Shown here: piece by piece, positions 43,300 through 53,600 of the stretch
Numbering within the stretch: the stretch's first letter is position 1
How the letters are laid out: every line of letters begins with the position of its first letter
Assembly: GCF_026151205.1 (NCBI RefSeq)
Contig: NC_087072.1
Location: forward strand, 17,933,669 to 17,997,668
DNA length: 64,000 bases
Direction: 5' to 3'
Origin: Bolinopsis microptera
Lineage: Eukaryota > Ctenophora > Tentaculata > Lobata > Bolinopsidae
The notes under the pieces: generated by a model
Databases searched by the model: none
What the model was told of the DNA's origin: nothing
Seen by the model: only the letters and a program-made list of their open reading frames with translations
Made by a program: the position numbers and the translations under genes

Positions 43300-43431
43300 T
43301 TGTTCTTATACAGAGAAACACAAATAAATTTATTCGTATTACTAAAGAGGAGATCTATTAGCTCGAAAAGCAGTGACTGTACAACCTGAAGGTCTAGATT
43401 GGTATACAGAGTGGTAAAGTCGTATACCAAG

Positions 43432-43511
43432 TTACTGGGCCGCGCTCAGCCTGTCATTCCGCCTAATCTCTATGTTGTTTACCAACATTAAAGCCTGGGG
43501 TCCTCAGGTAA
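43432..43511 (+). repeat. Family E element whose target duplication was split by the Naiad insertion
   Basis: 80 bp, TTACTGGGCC...CAGGTAA. The right flank is CATTCAAG (43512-43519). The matching left flank is divided: CATTC at 33993-33997, left of the Naiad array, and AAG at 43429-43431, right of it. Confidence 0.8.
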
Positions 43512-43587
43512 CATTCAAGTAGAACCTCGATATAAGGGCAATGGAAACATAAATGATACTTTTATCGAGTTTACAATAGCCATAATC

Positions 43588-44138
43588 TTGACCATTGTTA
43601 ATGATCTGGCCCGGCGCGCGCAACTTCGAAGAAATTTAGACGAGTAACATCCGTCAACCATAATCCTGAAATATTTATTATAATGAAGTAAATTCCAATT
43701 ATTTTCACTGCGATGAAATTTCTAATCGAAACTTTGCATATTAGGGACTCGCTACATATACTATAGCCATCAATCCCTGGAAAAAGGTTGACGGATGTTA
43801 CTCGTCTAAATTTCTTCGAAGTAGCGCGCGCCGCTTTCTTCTCGAAATGTTATGGCCCGACGGCACGAGCTACGAAGTAGCGCGCGCCGGGCCAGATCAT
43901 TAACAATGGTCAAGAAAAAGGCCATTCAAGCATATGAGTCAGCTAAAAAAGGTTAAATTGTATATCTCTCAAGGTTTTTGCGGAAAGTCGTGTTAAAGTT
44001 AATGCTGTGGTGTCAGTAAAATGGCAACAAATATATATAGAGTAAGATACTAATAATCTTACCTGAGGACCCCAGGCTATTATGTTCATTAACATAATAA
44101 AGATTTGGCGGAATGACAGGCTGAGCGCGGCCCAGCAA
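43588..44138. repeat. Third repeat nest: B (deleted), B (inverted), E (inverted)
   Basis: B at 43588-43657 is internally deleted but keeps a perfect 8-bp duplication, CCATAATC. A full inverted B lies at 43788-43913 with a perfect duplication GAAAAAGG. An inverted E lies at 44059-44138 with flanks CTAATAATC and CTAATAGTC. Confidence 0.8.
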
Positions 44139-44143
44139 CTAAT

Positions 44144-44821
44144 AGTCAGTGTAATAAGCGCCAAGCGCGAGCACAGAACTTTTTTTCTCCGATTTCGATA
44201 AATTTGGTACCAAAAGTTGTCTAAAAATGTGAATTAAATAAATCCACCGTGTAGCAATTTTCGCTAAAAATGCTACACGGCGCTTGTTCGCCGCGCGTGC
44301 TTTTTTCGCGCAAATTTTTAGTTTTTGGCCTATAACTTTCACATTTTCAATTATTATCACATAGTTATTATGGTATCGTAATCAGCTCATCGAGACAAAA
44401 CTTTTAGTACTAATATTTTAAGATTTAAAGGAATTTTTTTCCAAAAGTTTTTAATCTGAACACAAGGGTTCCCCCCTTGTGTAAAATTTTGAACAAATTT
44501 TCGAAAAATTTGGTGCTTTAAATATTATAATTTTGGTACCAAAAGTTGCGTCTGATTTAAGTTCATTATGATCCTGTAAGAATTATTTCAAAATATTCAA
44601 TATTTTAGGAGTTATAGGCATTTTAAGCAATAAATTAACCATTTTTCGTCCTTTGTACAATTTTGCAATGCACAAGAGGCCCACATACATCTCGACGTTA
44701 TCGTGCTACACGGTGAATTTTCATTATTCACAGTTAAAGGAAACTAGACTTTTGGTACCAGATTTATCAAAATCAGAGACAAAAAATTCTGTGCCAACTC
44801 ATGGCGCTTATTACATAGACT
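44144..44821. mobile_element. Non-autonomous DNA element H with about 110-bp inverted ends
   Basis: The ends read AGTCAGTGTAATAAGCGCCA and the inverse TGGCGCTTATTACATAGACT. The inverted similarity extends inward through TTTGGTACCAAAAGT and CACCGTGTAGCA for about 110 bases. There is no transposase. A target duplication could not be resolved because E and C elements sit directly at both ends. Confidence 0.65.
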
Positions 44822-44830
44822 ATAATAATC

Positions 44831-45062
44831 TTGTAGGTTTACAACCTACCAGGACGCGCGCCAATTTATGGAACAGATATTTTACGAGTATGGAACATAT
44901 ATTTTACGAGTATCACCCGTTAAATAGTAAGTGGTTTAATTAATTGACGATGTCGCAGCTCGGCGAGGCCTAGTAGCGCATATCTCGCCGATCTAGCGAT
45001 TGGTACGTTGCGAGAAGCATAATTGAGTGCGCGGCGCGGCCCAGTAACGCATCGCGCTACGA
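44831..45062. repeat. Family C copy followed by family F copy 2
   Basis: C at 44831-44923 has a duplicated internal unit. F at about 44954-45062 (GTCGCAGCTCGGCGAGG...ATCGCGCTAC) is flanked by AGTGGTTTAATT on both sides. Confidence 0.65.
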
Positions 45063-46052
45063 GTGGTTTAATTGACGGTTTTGTATCCCAAATGTACTAA
45101 AATGTTTAATTTCCCCCTCTCTCACATTTTTTAAATATCAAATATGCAGCCTTTATGCGACAGTCGTGGGTCGACTCATCCGAATAATTGGAAACTGGCA
45201 TTGAAAATTAAATGAGGTTGGCTCTGCTAAGAAATTTAAATGGTAATGGTACCGTTTAATACACTTTTATTAAATGTTAAATTGAAGCAAAAATTTTTTA
45301 AAATAATTGATCATGATAATTACGGTGATCAGTAATTTAAATATAGTAAAATTAAAAAGCTTTTCTTCTATTTTAATCTTTTTGCATTAATTAAAAAACT
45401 ATTTTGCTAATGATAGCAACAAATATTTGTTTTCAATGTCAAAATTGATTGACGATGTCAATCCGTCGAGATCGTTGCTCTGCGAAGCAAAGCAACGATC
45501 GACGACGAATGCTTTGATGCGAAGCAAGAATGTTAGTTTGCGCGGCGCGTCGAAGCGGCGAAGTCCTCCAAATATCAAAACTAAATTTGGCCGGGCAATG
45601 AGACGCAACGCAGCTTGCAGCTCGGCGCACGCGCGATGCTTTGACCTACAAACGCTTTTTAAAGAAATCATACATTCGTGACATTGTTTAAGTAACATTT
45701 ATTTGTTCATTTTATTCTAATAATTTTCGATTTGAGATAAATTCTTTGCGTGCGTTGTATGACCTGCCGCGCACGAGTGCGCGGCTCCCCCTGTTGACGG
45801 ATGTTACTCATCTTAATTTCTTCGCCGGGACAGACCATTAACTATGGCCAACTCCCCTGTATCGTATGAACGTGATAAAGTAAACTATAGTGAAACGACC
45901 ACGAGGGTTACAATGCAATGATAATTTATTATTACTCTTTGGCTTTCTCTAACCAGAGCCCTCTCGCTTGCAGTAGCGCGCGACCGCCGCTATCCTACTT
46001 GTGAAACAAGCGCGTCACGCAGTACGCGTAGGCACATGGCTATGTGAACTCT
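45063..46052. repeat. Repeat-derived sequence including A element with nested B
   Basis: 45063-45440 is AT-rich with nothing recognised. 45450-45665 is a GC-rich repeat-like block (palindromic TTGCTCTGCGAAGCAAAGCAA). 45752-45925 is an A element interrupted by a truncated B at 45794-45851 (flanks CTCCCCCTG / CTCCCCTG). Confidence 0.55.
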
Positions 46053-46205
46053 TTGTCATACGTTGTATGACCCGCCGCGCACGAAGTGCGCGGCTCCCCC
46101 TGTATCGTCAGGACGATAAAGTGGGGAAACGACCGTGGGGGTCGCAACGTGGGGGTCGCAACCGTGGGGGTCGCAACCGTGGGGGCCGGTCGCAACGTGA
46201 TACAA
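46053..46205. repeat. Family A element with internal 15-bp tandem expansion
   Basis: Flanked by a perfect 8-bp duplication TGAACTCT (46045-46052 and 46206-46213). The GTGGGGGTCGCAACC unit near the right end is repeated four times, unlike in the other copies. Confidence 0.8.
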
Positions 46206-46213
46206 TGAACTCT

Positions 46214-47694
46214 TTGGCTGCGTGAAAATTTTTCCATAATTTGTAATTGCTTACTAACATGCCATTATTTTTGTCTTTGCGTGCAGTTTCTGCATATTTT
46301 TTTGTGTTCTTAATCATGATCAGTCAACAATTGACTACAAACAACAAAGGTCACGTAGCTTTCACAGAGTCTTTTGAAGAAGAAGTGAAATTTTTGTTAT
46401 TCTAACTACGAGTTCTTTAAGTCATAAGTATATTTGTTTCACTCAAAAAGTTATATTATATATTAAAGTTATATTATTTACACAATTGCTGGGTCTCATA
46501 AACGAGTAAAGTATGGTCTGACACTGTGACAAGCAGGCAATACAATGAAACCATCAGTAGACTTATGATAGTCTCATTAAATTAAAGTTAACACAAAAAT
46601 GTAGTCATTTAAAAAATTACCTATCAGATCTGTCTTCCCAAAACTCTTTCGGCATAGAATTGATAAAAATTAGGTCGAGGGTTGGCCTCTTAATTTTCGA
46701 CATTTTCTTCTGAGATTAATAGATGGTATTCAGATTGCTAAACCTAAAGGGAGTACTCAGTGTTTGGCAGAATCCCTTTTTTGTAAGACTATATTTTCAC
46801 CAGTAATGTTAAAGACATTCCTGAGGTGTTGGTTGAACTAGCAGGAACCTGTCTAACCCTTAAGTGGTGTCAAGAGATCTCAACAATATTTATTTATTCA
46901 GTGATTTTGACACCACTTGGGGGTCCAAATTTCGGGACCTAAAGTTCTTATTCCTTGGCCAATTTTTAATTTCTTCATACCAGTCAAAAGGCCATGAAAG
47001 CATTCGACCCAGGTCTACTTTAACAGTTGTTATTTTATACCAGCGCGCTAGCTGCTAGCATACGTTTTTATTCAATAATTCAAGTATATTTATAATATGT
47101 ATAGGTATGTTTGATGTTACCGTGGCCATCTAGTTTAGCGCCAAAATTTAGTTGGATATTATTTATTATTTATTCGGTTTTATGTTTATTGATTGATTTT
47201 TAATATATTGTTGATAAAAAATAAAATTGTCTTTTCTGTTCCCATTTGGAGATATCATTTCGACTAAGGGGCTGCAGCATAAGCACTGGCTAACATTTTT
47301 GGTCTAACTTTCCTTTAATTTGTTAAAATATTTAACATAATTTAGCAACTTCCTCACCAGTTTCTACCCATGAACATTGCTTATAATGTAGCTAGCTAAG
47401 ACTGCAACTGTGGTAAAAAGTAAAGTTAAGTAAAGTAAAAATTATGACATAACATCATCACTAATGTCTAGAAAGTATCATCACACTACATGGAAAAATA
47501 TACAGTAACTATTTCTCCATCAAATTTAAAAATAATAATTTATCAAATATTATTCATGAATAACAACAACATTAAAAAAATGTAATTTATTCATACTTCC
47601 CAGAGGAGTAAAGATTTATAAAACGTTTCTTTGCTACATAAGGTGTAACAAAATCACATTACTATTATCAACCTGTGAAGGTTTGGATGTAGAA
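46214..47694. other. Region upstream of the DNMT3-type exons
   Basis: 1.5 kb of AT-rich sequence with no ORF I can support. The DNMT3 promoter or 5' exons may lie here. Confidence 0.4.
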
Positions 47695-50600
47695 ATGGAA
47701 GATGACAATGATAGTGACAAGGAGAACAAGGATCCATCAACTGTTCCAGTCATTCAGCTAACACCATTGTCCAAGAAAAGACGTGGCAAGCGAAGAAGAG
47801 ATAGAGGGGTTGCAAGTCACAGTACTTTACCATACACTTATCCTTTGGAATTCAATGAGGTATTTTTCTAATCATATCATTGTCATTAAGAGTAAACTAT
47901 AACATCATGTCTGTTTTGTGATACAGCAAACAGTGTTAGCTGTTACTCTTTGTTGCTAATACAATCCAATTTTTTGCTTAAATCTAATCTTTTGGCAGAA
48001 AACATTAATACTTTTATTGCCACATTATGTCGCTATAATAACTGGTGTTAATTGTTAAATATAATCTATCATGTAATTGCATTCGACCAAGGATGCACAG
48101 CTTCAATTCTTGACCACTTCTTTTTTCAGGGGTCTTACATTTTCCTGAAGGGAGTCGAGATTTGGCATCCAGGTAAAGTGATGCAAGTGACTAGTCCATT
48201 CAATATCATCTGCTACTCCTTCCTTGACACCAGTATCACTATCACCTCCAGAAGTAAACTATCATCCTTTTTAAACTATGGTTGCAAAGTTGATTTCGAT
48301 TTATTAGAGTCTGATGAAGCATATCAGAAAGGGATCATCGAATGCATTGCCAGTTTTGCTGAAGTCCATCGTCCAGATTTGCTCAAGTTGCCTGACAGAG
48401 ATCTGATGCTGCTTGACTGGGCAAGACTCGGTTTTGTTGGCTGCCATCTTTTACAGAGCAATATACCCCAAATTTTAGTCGACTATAAAACGGATCAGCA
48501 TCCACCAACGTTCTGCGAAGATAGTGAAAGGCCTTCATCCAGTAGTGACTGGAATACAGATGATTGCACCCCACCCAAAGTACGGAAACTGTCCTTACAG
48601 ACCCAAGACAGCGGTTATTCTTCACCGATTACTCCCACGGTTTTGAAATCACCCTTGTCTTCACGCTCGATTAATGATCTGCAGACACGTGATTGTTGCA
48701 GACTTGCTGAGGAGTCAGAAGTTGGGTCTTTTGTTCTGGGAAAGCTTGTTCGATATGGATGGTGGCCTGGACTTGTAAGTTTTTCAATAATGCTCATTGT
48801 CTCTTTGTTCTGACTTTGTTTAACTTTCATCCAACATTAATCAAACTTAAATTAATAATCAATCGAGTCGAGAAATATGTCAGATTAAGTTAATGAGTTA
48901 TTGTTTGTCTGGGCTATTTTGTATAACCTATACTCATTTCAGATTGCAGACCCAAATAAGAGTCCTCGAGAGTGCCTACCCAACGAACGACTAGTTTACT
49001 GGTTTGGAGATTGCACTAAATCTGTCATAGATATCAAAGACCTTGTATCGATAACAAAGTTTGCTGAAGTTTACCAGCCTTCTAAAAAAGGGATATACAG
49101 GGTTGCGTTATACGATTTCTTGTCCGACGCAGCAGAAAGTTGCAACTACACCGAGGTCAATGCTCCGGACTCTGTGAACATAGACGAAACTGCTCTGAGT
49201 CGACTCATAAAGTGGGCCCTAGACGGATTTACTCCTGGGGGCCCTCCAAGCGATTGGGCTCCTTCCGATCATTATAACACGAGAGGCAGATCTGGTTTTA
49301 TTAAACGACTAGATGTAGCAAGTAAGCCTTTCAGGGGTGCAGTCTGTGTTGCCAGTCAAGTGTGTGTTGCTTGTCAAGAGAGGGAGGCGGCACACCCTCA
49401 CCCTCTGTTCGAGGAATATAAACTTTGTGACACTTGTTTGGAGGATTTCTCGCAGTGTGCCTTTCTTTTCGGTGACGATGGTGCAGGTGAGTCCTATTTG
49501 ATCACATTCGTACACTATTACTAAAACGTATGCTGTATTTTTTCCATCCACCATTTTGAAAAAATATAAAGTGGAAGGTTACGAATGGTCGTTTTTGCAG
49601 AAAAACGTGGATTTTGGAGATAGCAGTAGGCGGGTCTGAATATGGTGTCATTCCTTACTTCCGTCCGTTACCATGCAACGAAAAAGCTGCGCGCGCGCGC
49701 AGAAATTAATGGCTGATGCATAGTACTTCCTACAGATGAGGGGTCTACTTAGGACTCTGCCTCGCGTGACGTCACGTTAATGTAGATAAATGATCGCGCG
49801 ACAAATTCAGTCTTTCTGCTAATTACACTTAAAGTTACGTTTCCATTCTTTTCAATTGCAATTTACGAACCTTTAATCTTAATTGATGAAGTACAAGTTG
49901 TTAATCATTTTATTTCTACTGGGATGTTCCACCGACTTAGCACCGGATAATATAATAAAATATGATATTTGTTTTGATGAGGTAAATGTTGCTGTTACAG
50001 GGTTTTTCTTGGAATGTTTTGATATGTTTTGTATGGTATTGTGTTACTTTGGAAACCAAGTACTATTGCCTACAATAGATTTTACCTCGAGGAGTTTGGT
50101 TAATGTGCAATATTACTTTTGTCATAATGTACACATTTGGTTATTATTCAATCGACTGACGTTTGTTTACAAGCACTCTGATTACGGTGTCAGCTCATTC
50201 TACACCTTCACGAGAACATTCTTCGTGCGGGGAGCTTTAGCAGCTACTTCTGTCCTGATTGTGCTGATGTTTGCGTCGTCGATGAACACTGGAGTCCTCG
50301 TAGGTTATGGTGAGTTCGTTTACGGTTGAAATTGCACGTCTCCTACCTGTAGTTTCGTTTCCTTGAGCTTTTCTGTGCTCGATTAGATTGGCTGTTGAGG
50401 ATATCATTGTATAATAAATAGCTAACATATTTATAGGTCGTCTGCTCTCTACACCCAGTCTGTGGACGGTTCTAATGAACCCTGAACAGCTTTTCGTGGT
50501 CGCCCTTCAACCACAGAACACCTTGGCTTTGGCTTCAGGACCTGTGTTGAGTGTTGAATTTTATTTGGAGTTTATTTTTCAAAGTTTTTTGCAACGTTAA

Positions 50601-53600
50601 CATCATGTCAACATTGAATTTAATTTATAATCTGGTTTTGGCTCAATTAATTTATTTGACATCTACAGTTGAAGCTGTTAGCGCTCAGTTACAGAACCTC
50701 GAGGTTGCTGGCCTACTGCCATCTAGTCCTGCAATCCTGGTTCTTGAACTGCTCGTAAACGCTACAGCTGGCGACTTGTCTCCTTCTGTTGTTTGGTCCA
50801 GGATGTGCCTAATACTATCAGGCGATGTGGAAACTAACCCGGGACCCGTACAGTTTAAGTGCAACACCGCCAGCTCCTCTCCTGAGAAGTTCGTCTATAC
50901 GGATAAGAACGTGAGTAATTAAATGTTTTGATTTTACTATAATATGAGGAATATGTACACATTTTCTAGATTGTTGTACAGTAAACCCCAACAGATGTAC
51001 AAGCATTACAAGTACAAATTACACTTCATTTATGTTTGTGGGAGCTTTACATTACACGATGATTGAGAAATAATTTTTTTCAGGTTGTGGTTATAGGAGA
51101 TTCGATGGTTAAATACATTAATTCCGAACGTCCCGAAGAACCTACACGTTTATATCCGCAATCATACCGTGGACTACATGTTTTTTCTTACCGTGGTATG
51201 GACACCCAGCACGTGGCAGACGAGGTAACCAACATCAATCCTCGGAAACTGCCGCAGATAGATGCTGTGTACGTCATGGTGGGAACTAACAACATAAAAG
51301 GTTGGTGTTCGTGTGATAGTGTTACGTTCGCAGAAATGTTTGCTGACCTTATAAACTGTGTGAAATTTAAGTTTCCGAAGGCTACTGTTTTTGTGAATAT
51401 TGTTTTGCCTCGTTTTGATTATCCTAACTGTAAAAGATCACATTTTCTTTCTAAAATTAATGCATTTAACGCTGAATTGGTTTCTTTACGTAATAAATTT
51501 AATTTCGTATTAGTTTCAAACCCTTTTCACCTTACTCCTAATGATGCTTTCAATTATATCCAGCGTACAGATAATTTACATTTCAGCTACACAGGTAACA
51601 TTTTGTTTAAAAAAATTGTAAAGGCTAACATTCACTGCTATTTTAATGGTTTTGCTAGTATCCCCACTCGTCTCCGTTATCTAGTTGACAGTTCACTGAT
51701 CCCTGCATCCCCTTTACCCTCACAATTTCCTGATCAGTCTAATAGCTTGTGGGATTTAACTCCGGGTTATTCTCCATCTCCTGCCTCTGCACCTGCTCCA
51801 TTTGCTGCTCCGGCTCCTCCAGCTTCTGCTGCTCCGGCTCCTCCTGCACCAACACCTGCACCTCCGGCTCCTCCCGCACCTGCTCCTGCTGCACCTGCTC
51901 CTGCTGCACTTGCTCCTTCTGCTGCACCTGCTCCTGCTGCACCTGCTCCTGCTGCACCTGCTCCTGCTGCACCTGCTCCATCTGCTGCACCTGCTCCTTC
52001 TGCACCTGCTGCACCTGCTCCTTCTGCACCTGCTGCACCTGCTGCACCTGCTCCTTCTGCACCTCCTGCACCTGCTCCTTCTGCTACTGCTGCACCTGGT
52101 CTATCTGCTGCAATGGCTCCTCCTGCTACTGTTGCACCTGGTCTATCTGCTGTACCGGCTCCTCTTGCACCTGCTCCTCCTGCTACTGCTGCACCTGCTA
52201 TTTCTGCACCTGCTCTATCTGCTGCACCTACTCCTACTGCACCTGCTCCACATGCTGCATCTACTACACCTGCTCCTGCTGCACCTAATGCACCTGCTAC
52301 TTCTGCATCTGCTCCATCTCCTGCTACTGCTCCTCCTGCTACTGCTGCATCTACTACACCTGCTGCACCGGCTCCTCTTGCATCTGCCCCATCTACTACA
52401 CCTGCTCCTGCTGCACCTGTTCCATCTGCTGCACCAGCTCCTCTTGCACCTGCTCCTCCTGCTACTGCTGCACCTGCTCGTTCTGCACCTGCTGCATCTG
52501 CTGCACCTACTCCATCTGCTGCACTGGCTCCTCTTGCATCTGCTCCACCTGCTCGCGTACCTGCTCCTGCTAAATTCCATACACCAAAACCTGCTCATGC
52601 TGCACCTGATACGCCTGCATATGCTCCTGATGCACCCGCACCTGTTCATGTTCCGGCTGCACCTGCTCCTGCTGCACCCGCACCTGCTTCATATATTTCG
52701 TCCAAGTGTCCGGAATGGCTTCATACAAGGTTAGCCTATTACAAAAATCTACTCCCTGTGCAAATTGCTGAACATGTTGAGGAACTTTTACTATCAAAAG
52801 TTAAACAAGGTCTTTTCATTAGACAGGGTGTCAACTCATCGCAGGTCCTTCTTTTCGGCAAAGATAGATATGTTTACAATAGGGCTACTGAACATCTAAG
52901 TCCTATCCCCATTCACTCAGAGCCTATACTAGAAACTATTTTGTCCATTGTAAATGTTACATTGTCAGCTAGCTTTAACAGCATATTGGTCAACTTTTAT
53001 AAAGACTCCTCTACCATCCTACCATATCATAAGGACGATGAACGGCACTTGGACAAATCTGCCAAAATTGCAACACTATCTATTGGGGCTACACGTTACA
53101 TGGACTTTGCCACGTGTAAAAGGAACCGCCCCTCGTTCAGTCAACAGCTTCTGTCTAATTCGTTGTTTGTTATGGACCCTGAGTCACAGGTAGCGTACTT
53201 CCATCGTATAGCTCCCGGTAGCAAATCTCCTCTTTTCCAAGGCTACCGTTTCAGTCTTACTTTTAGAACACTTAAGCCAAGATCTATTGAAGGGGTGTCC
53301 TCATCCGGCCCTGCTTCATTAAAGCCCTACACCCTCGATAAGACTGAAGGGGTGTCCTCATCCGGCCCTGTTTCATTAAAGCCCTACACCCTCGATAAGA
53401 CTGAAGGGGTGTCCTCCTCCGACCCTGTTTCATTAAAGCCCTACACCCTCGATAAGACTGAAGGGGTGTCCTCCTCCGACCCTGTTTCATTGAAGCCTTA
53501 CACCCTCGATAAGACTGAAGGGGTGTCCTCCTCCGACCCTGTTTCATTGAAGCCTTACACCCTCGATACGACTGAAGGGGTGTCCTCCTCCGGCCCTGTT

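Larger units (their letters stand above)
37515..43428 (-). mobile_element. Second, 5'-truncated Naiad copy, split by a CR1-like insertion
   Basis: Two blocks, 37515-38203 and 42916-43428, together match positions 33997-35158 of the full copy almost base for base. They are separated by the 4.7-kb non-LTR element at 38204-42915. The 5' truncation point is GTATACC at 43428. An A-run of 5-6 bases in the full copy is expanded to 48 A here (43249-43296), breaking the frame. Its 3' end joins the 5' end of the full copy, so it serves as the upstream pseudo-LTR. Confidence 0.88.

Noticed and set aside
43432-44138. One 700-bp MITE with 80-bp inverted ends
   Set aside because: Each 80-bp end is a complete E element with its own target duplication, so they are two separate insertions in opposite orientation.
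46100-46205. Tandem GTGGGGGTCGCAACC units as a CRISPR-like array
   Set aside because: No unique spacers; it is an internal expansion of a family A element in a eukaryotic genome.
51739-52734. Long leucine-, cysteine- and glutamine-rich ORFs on both strands
   Set aside because: They are shadows of the Ala/Pro-encoding minisatellite; only the APAPA frame connects to the SGNH and AlkB domains.
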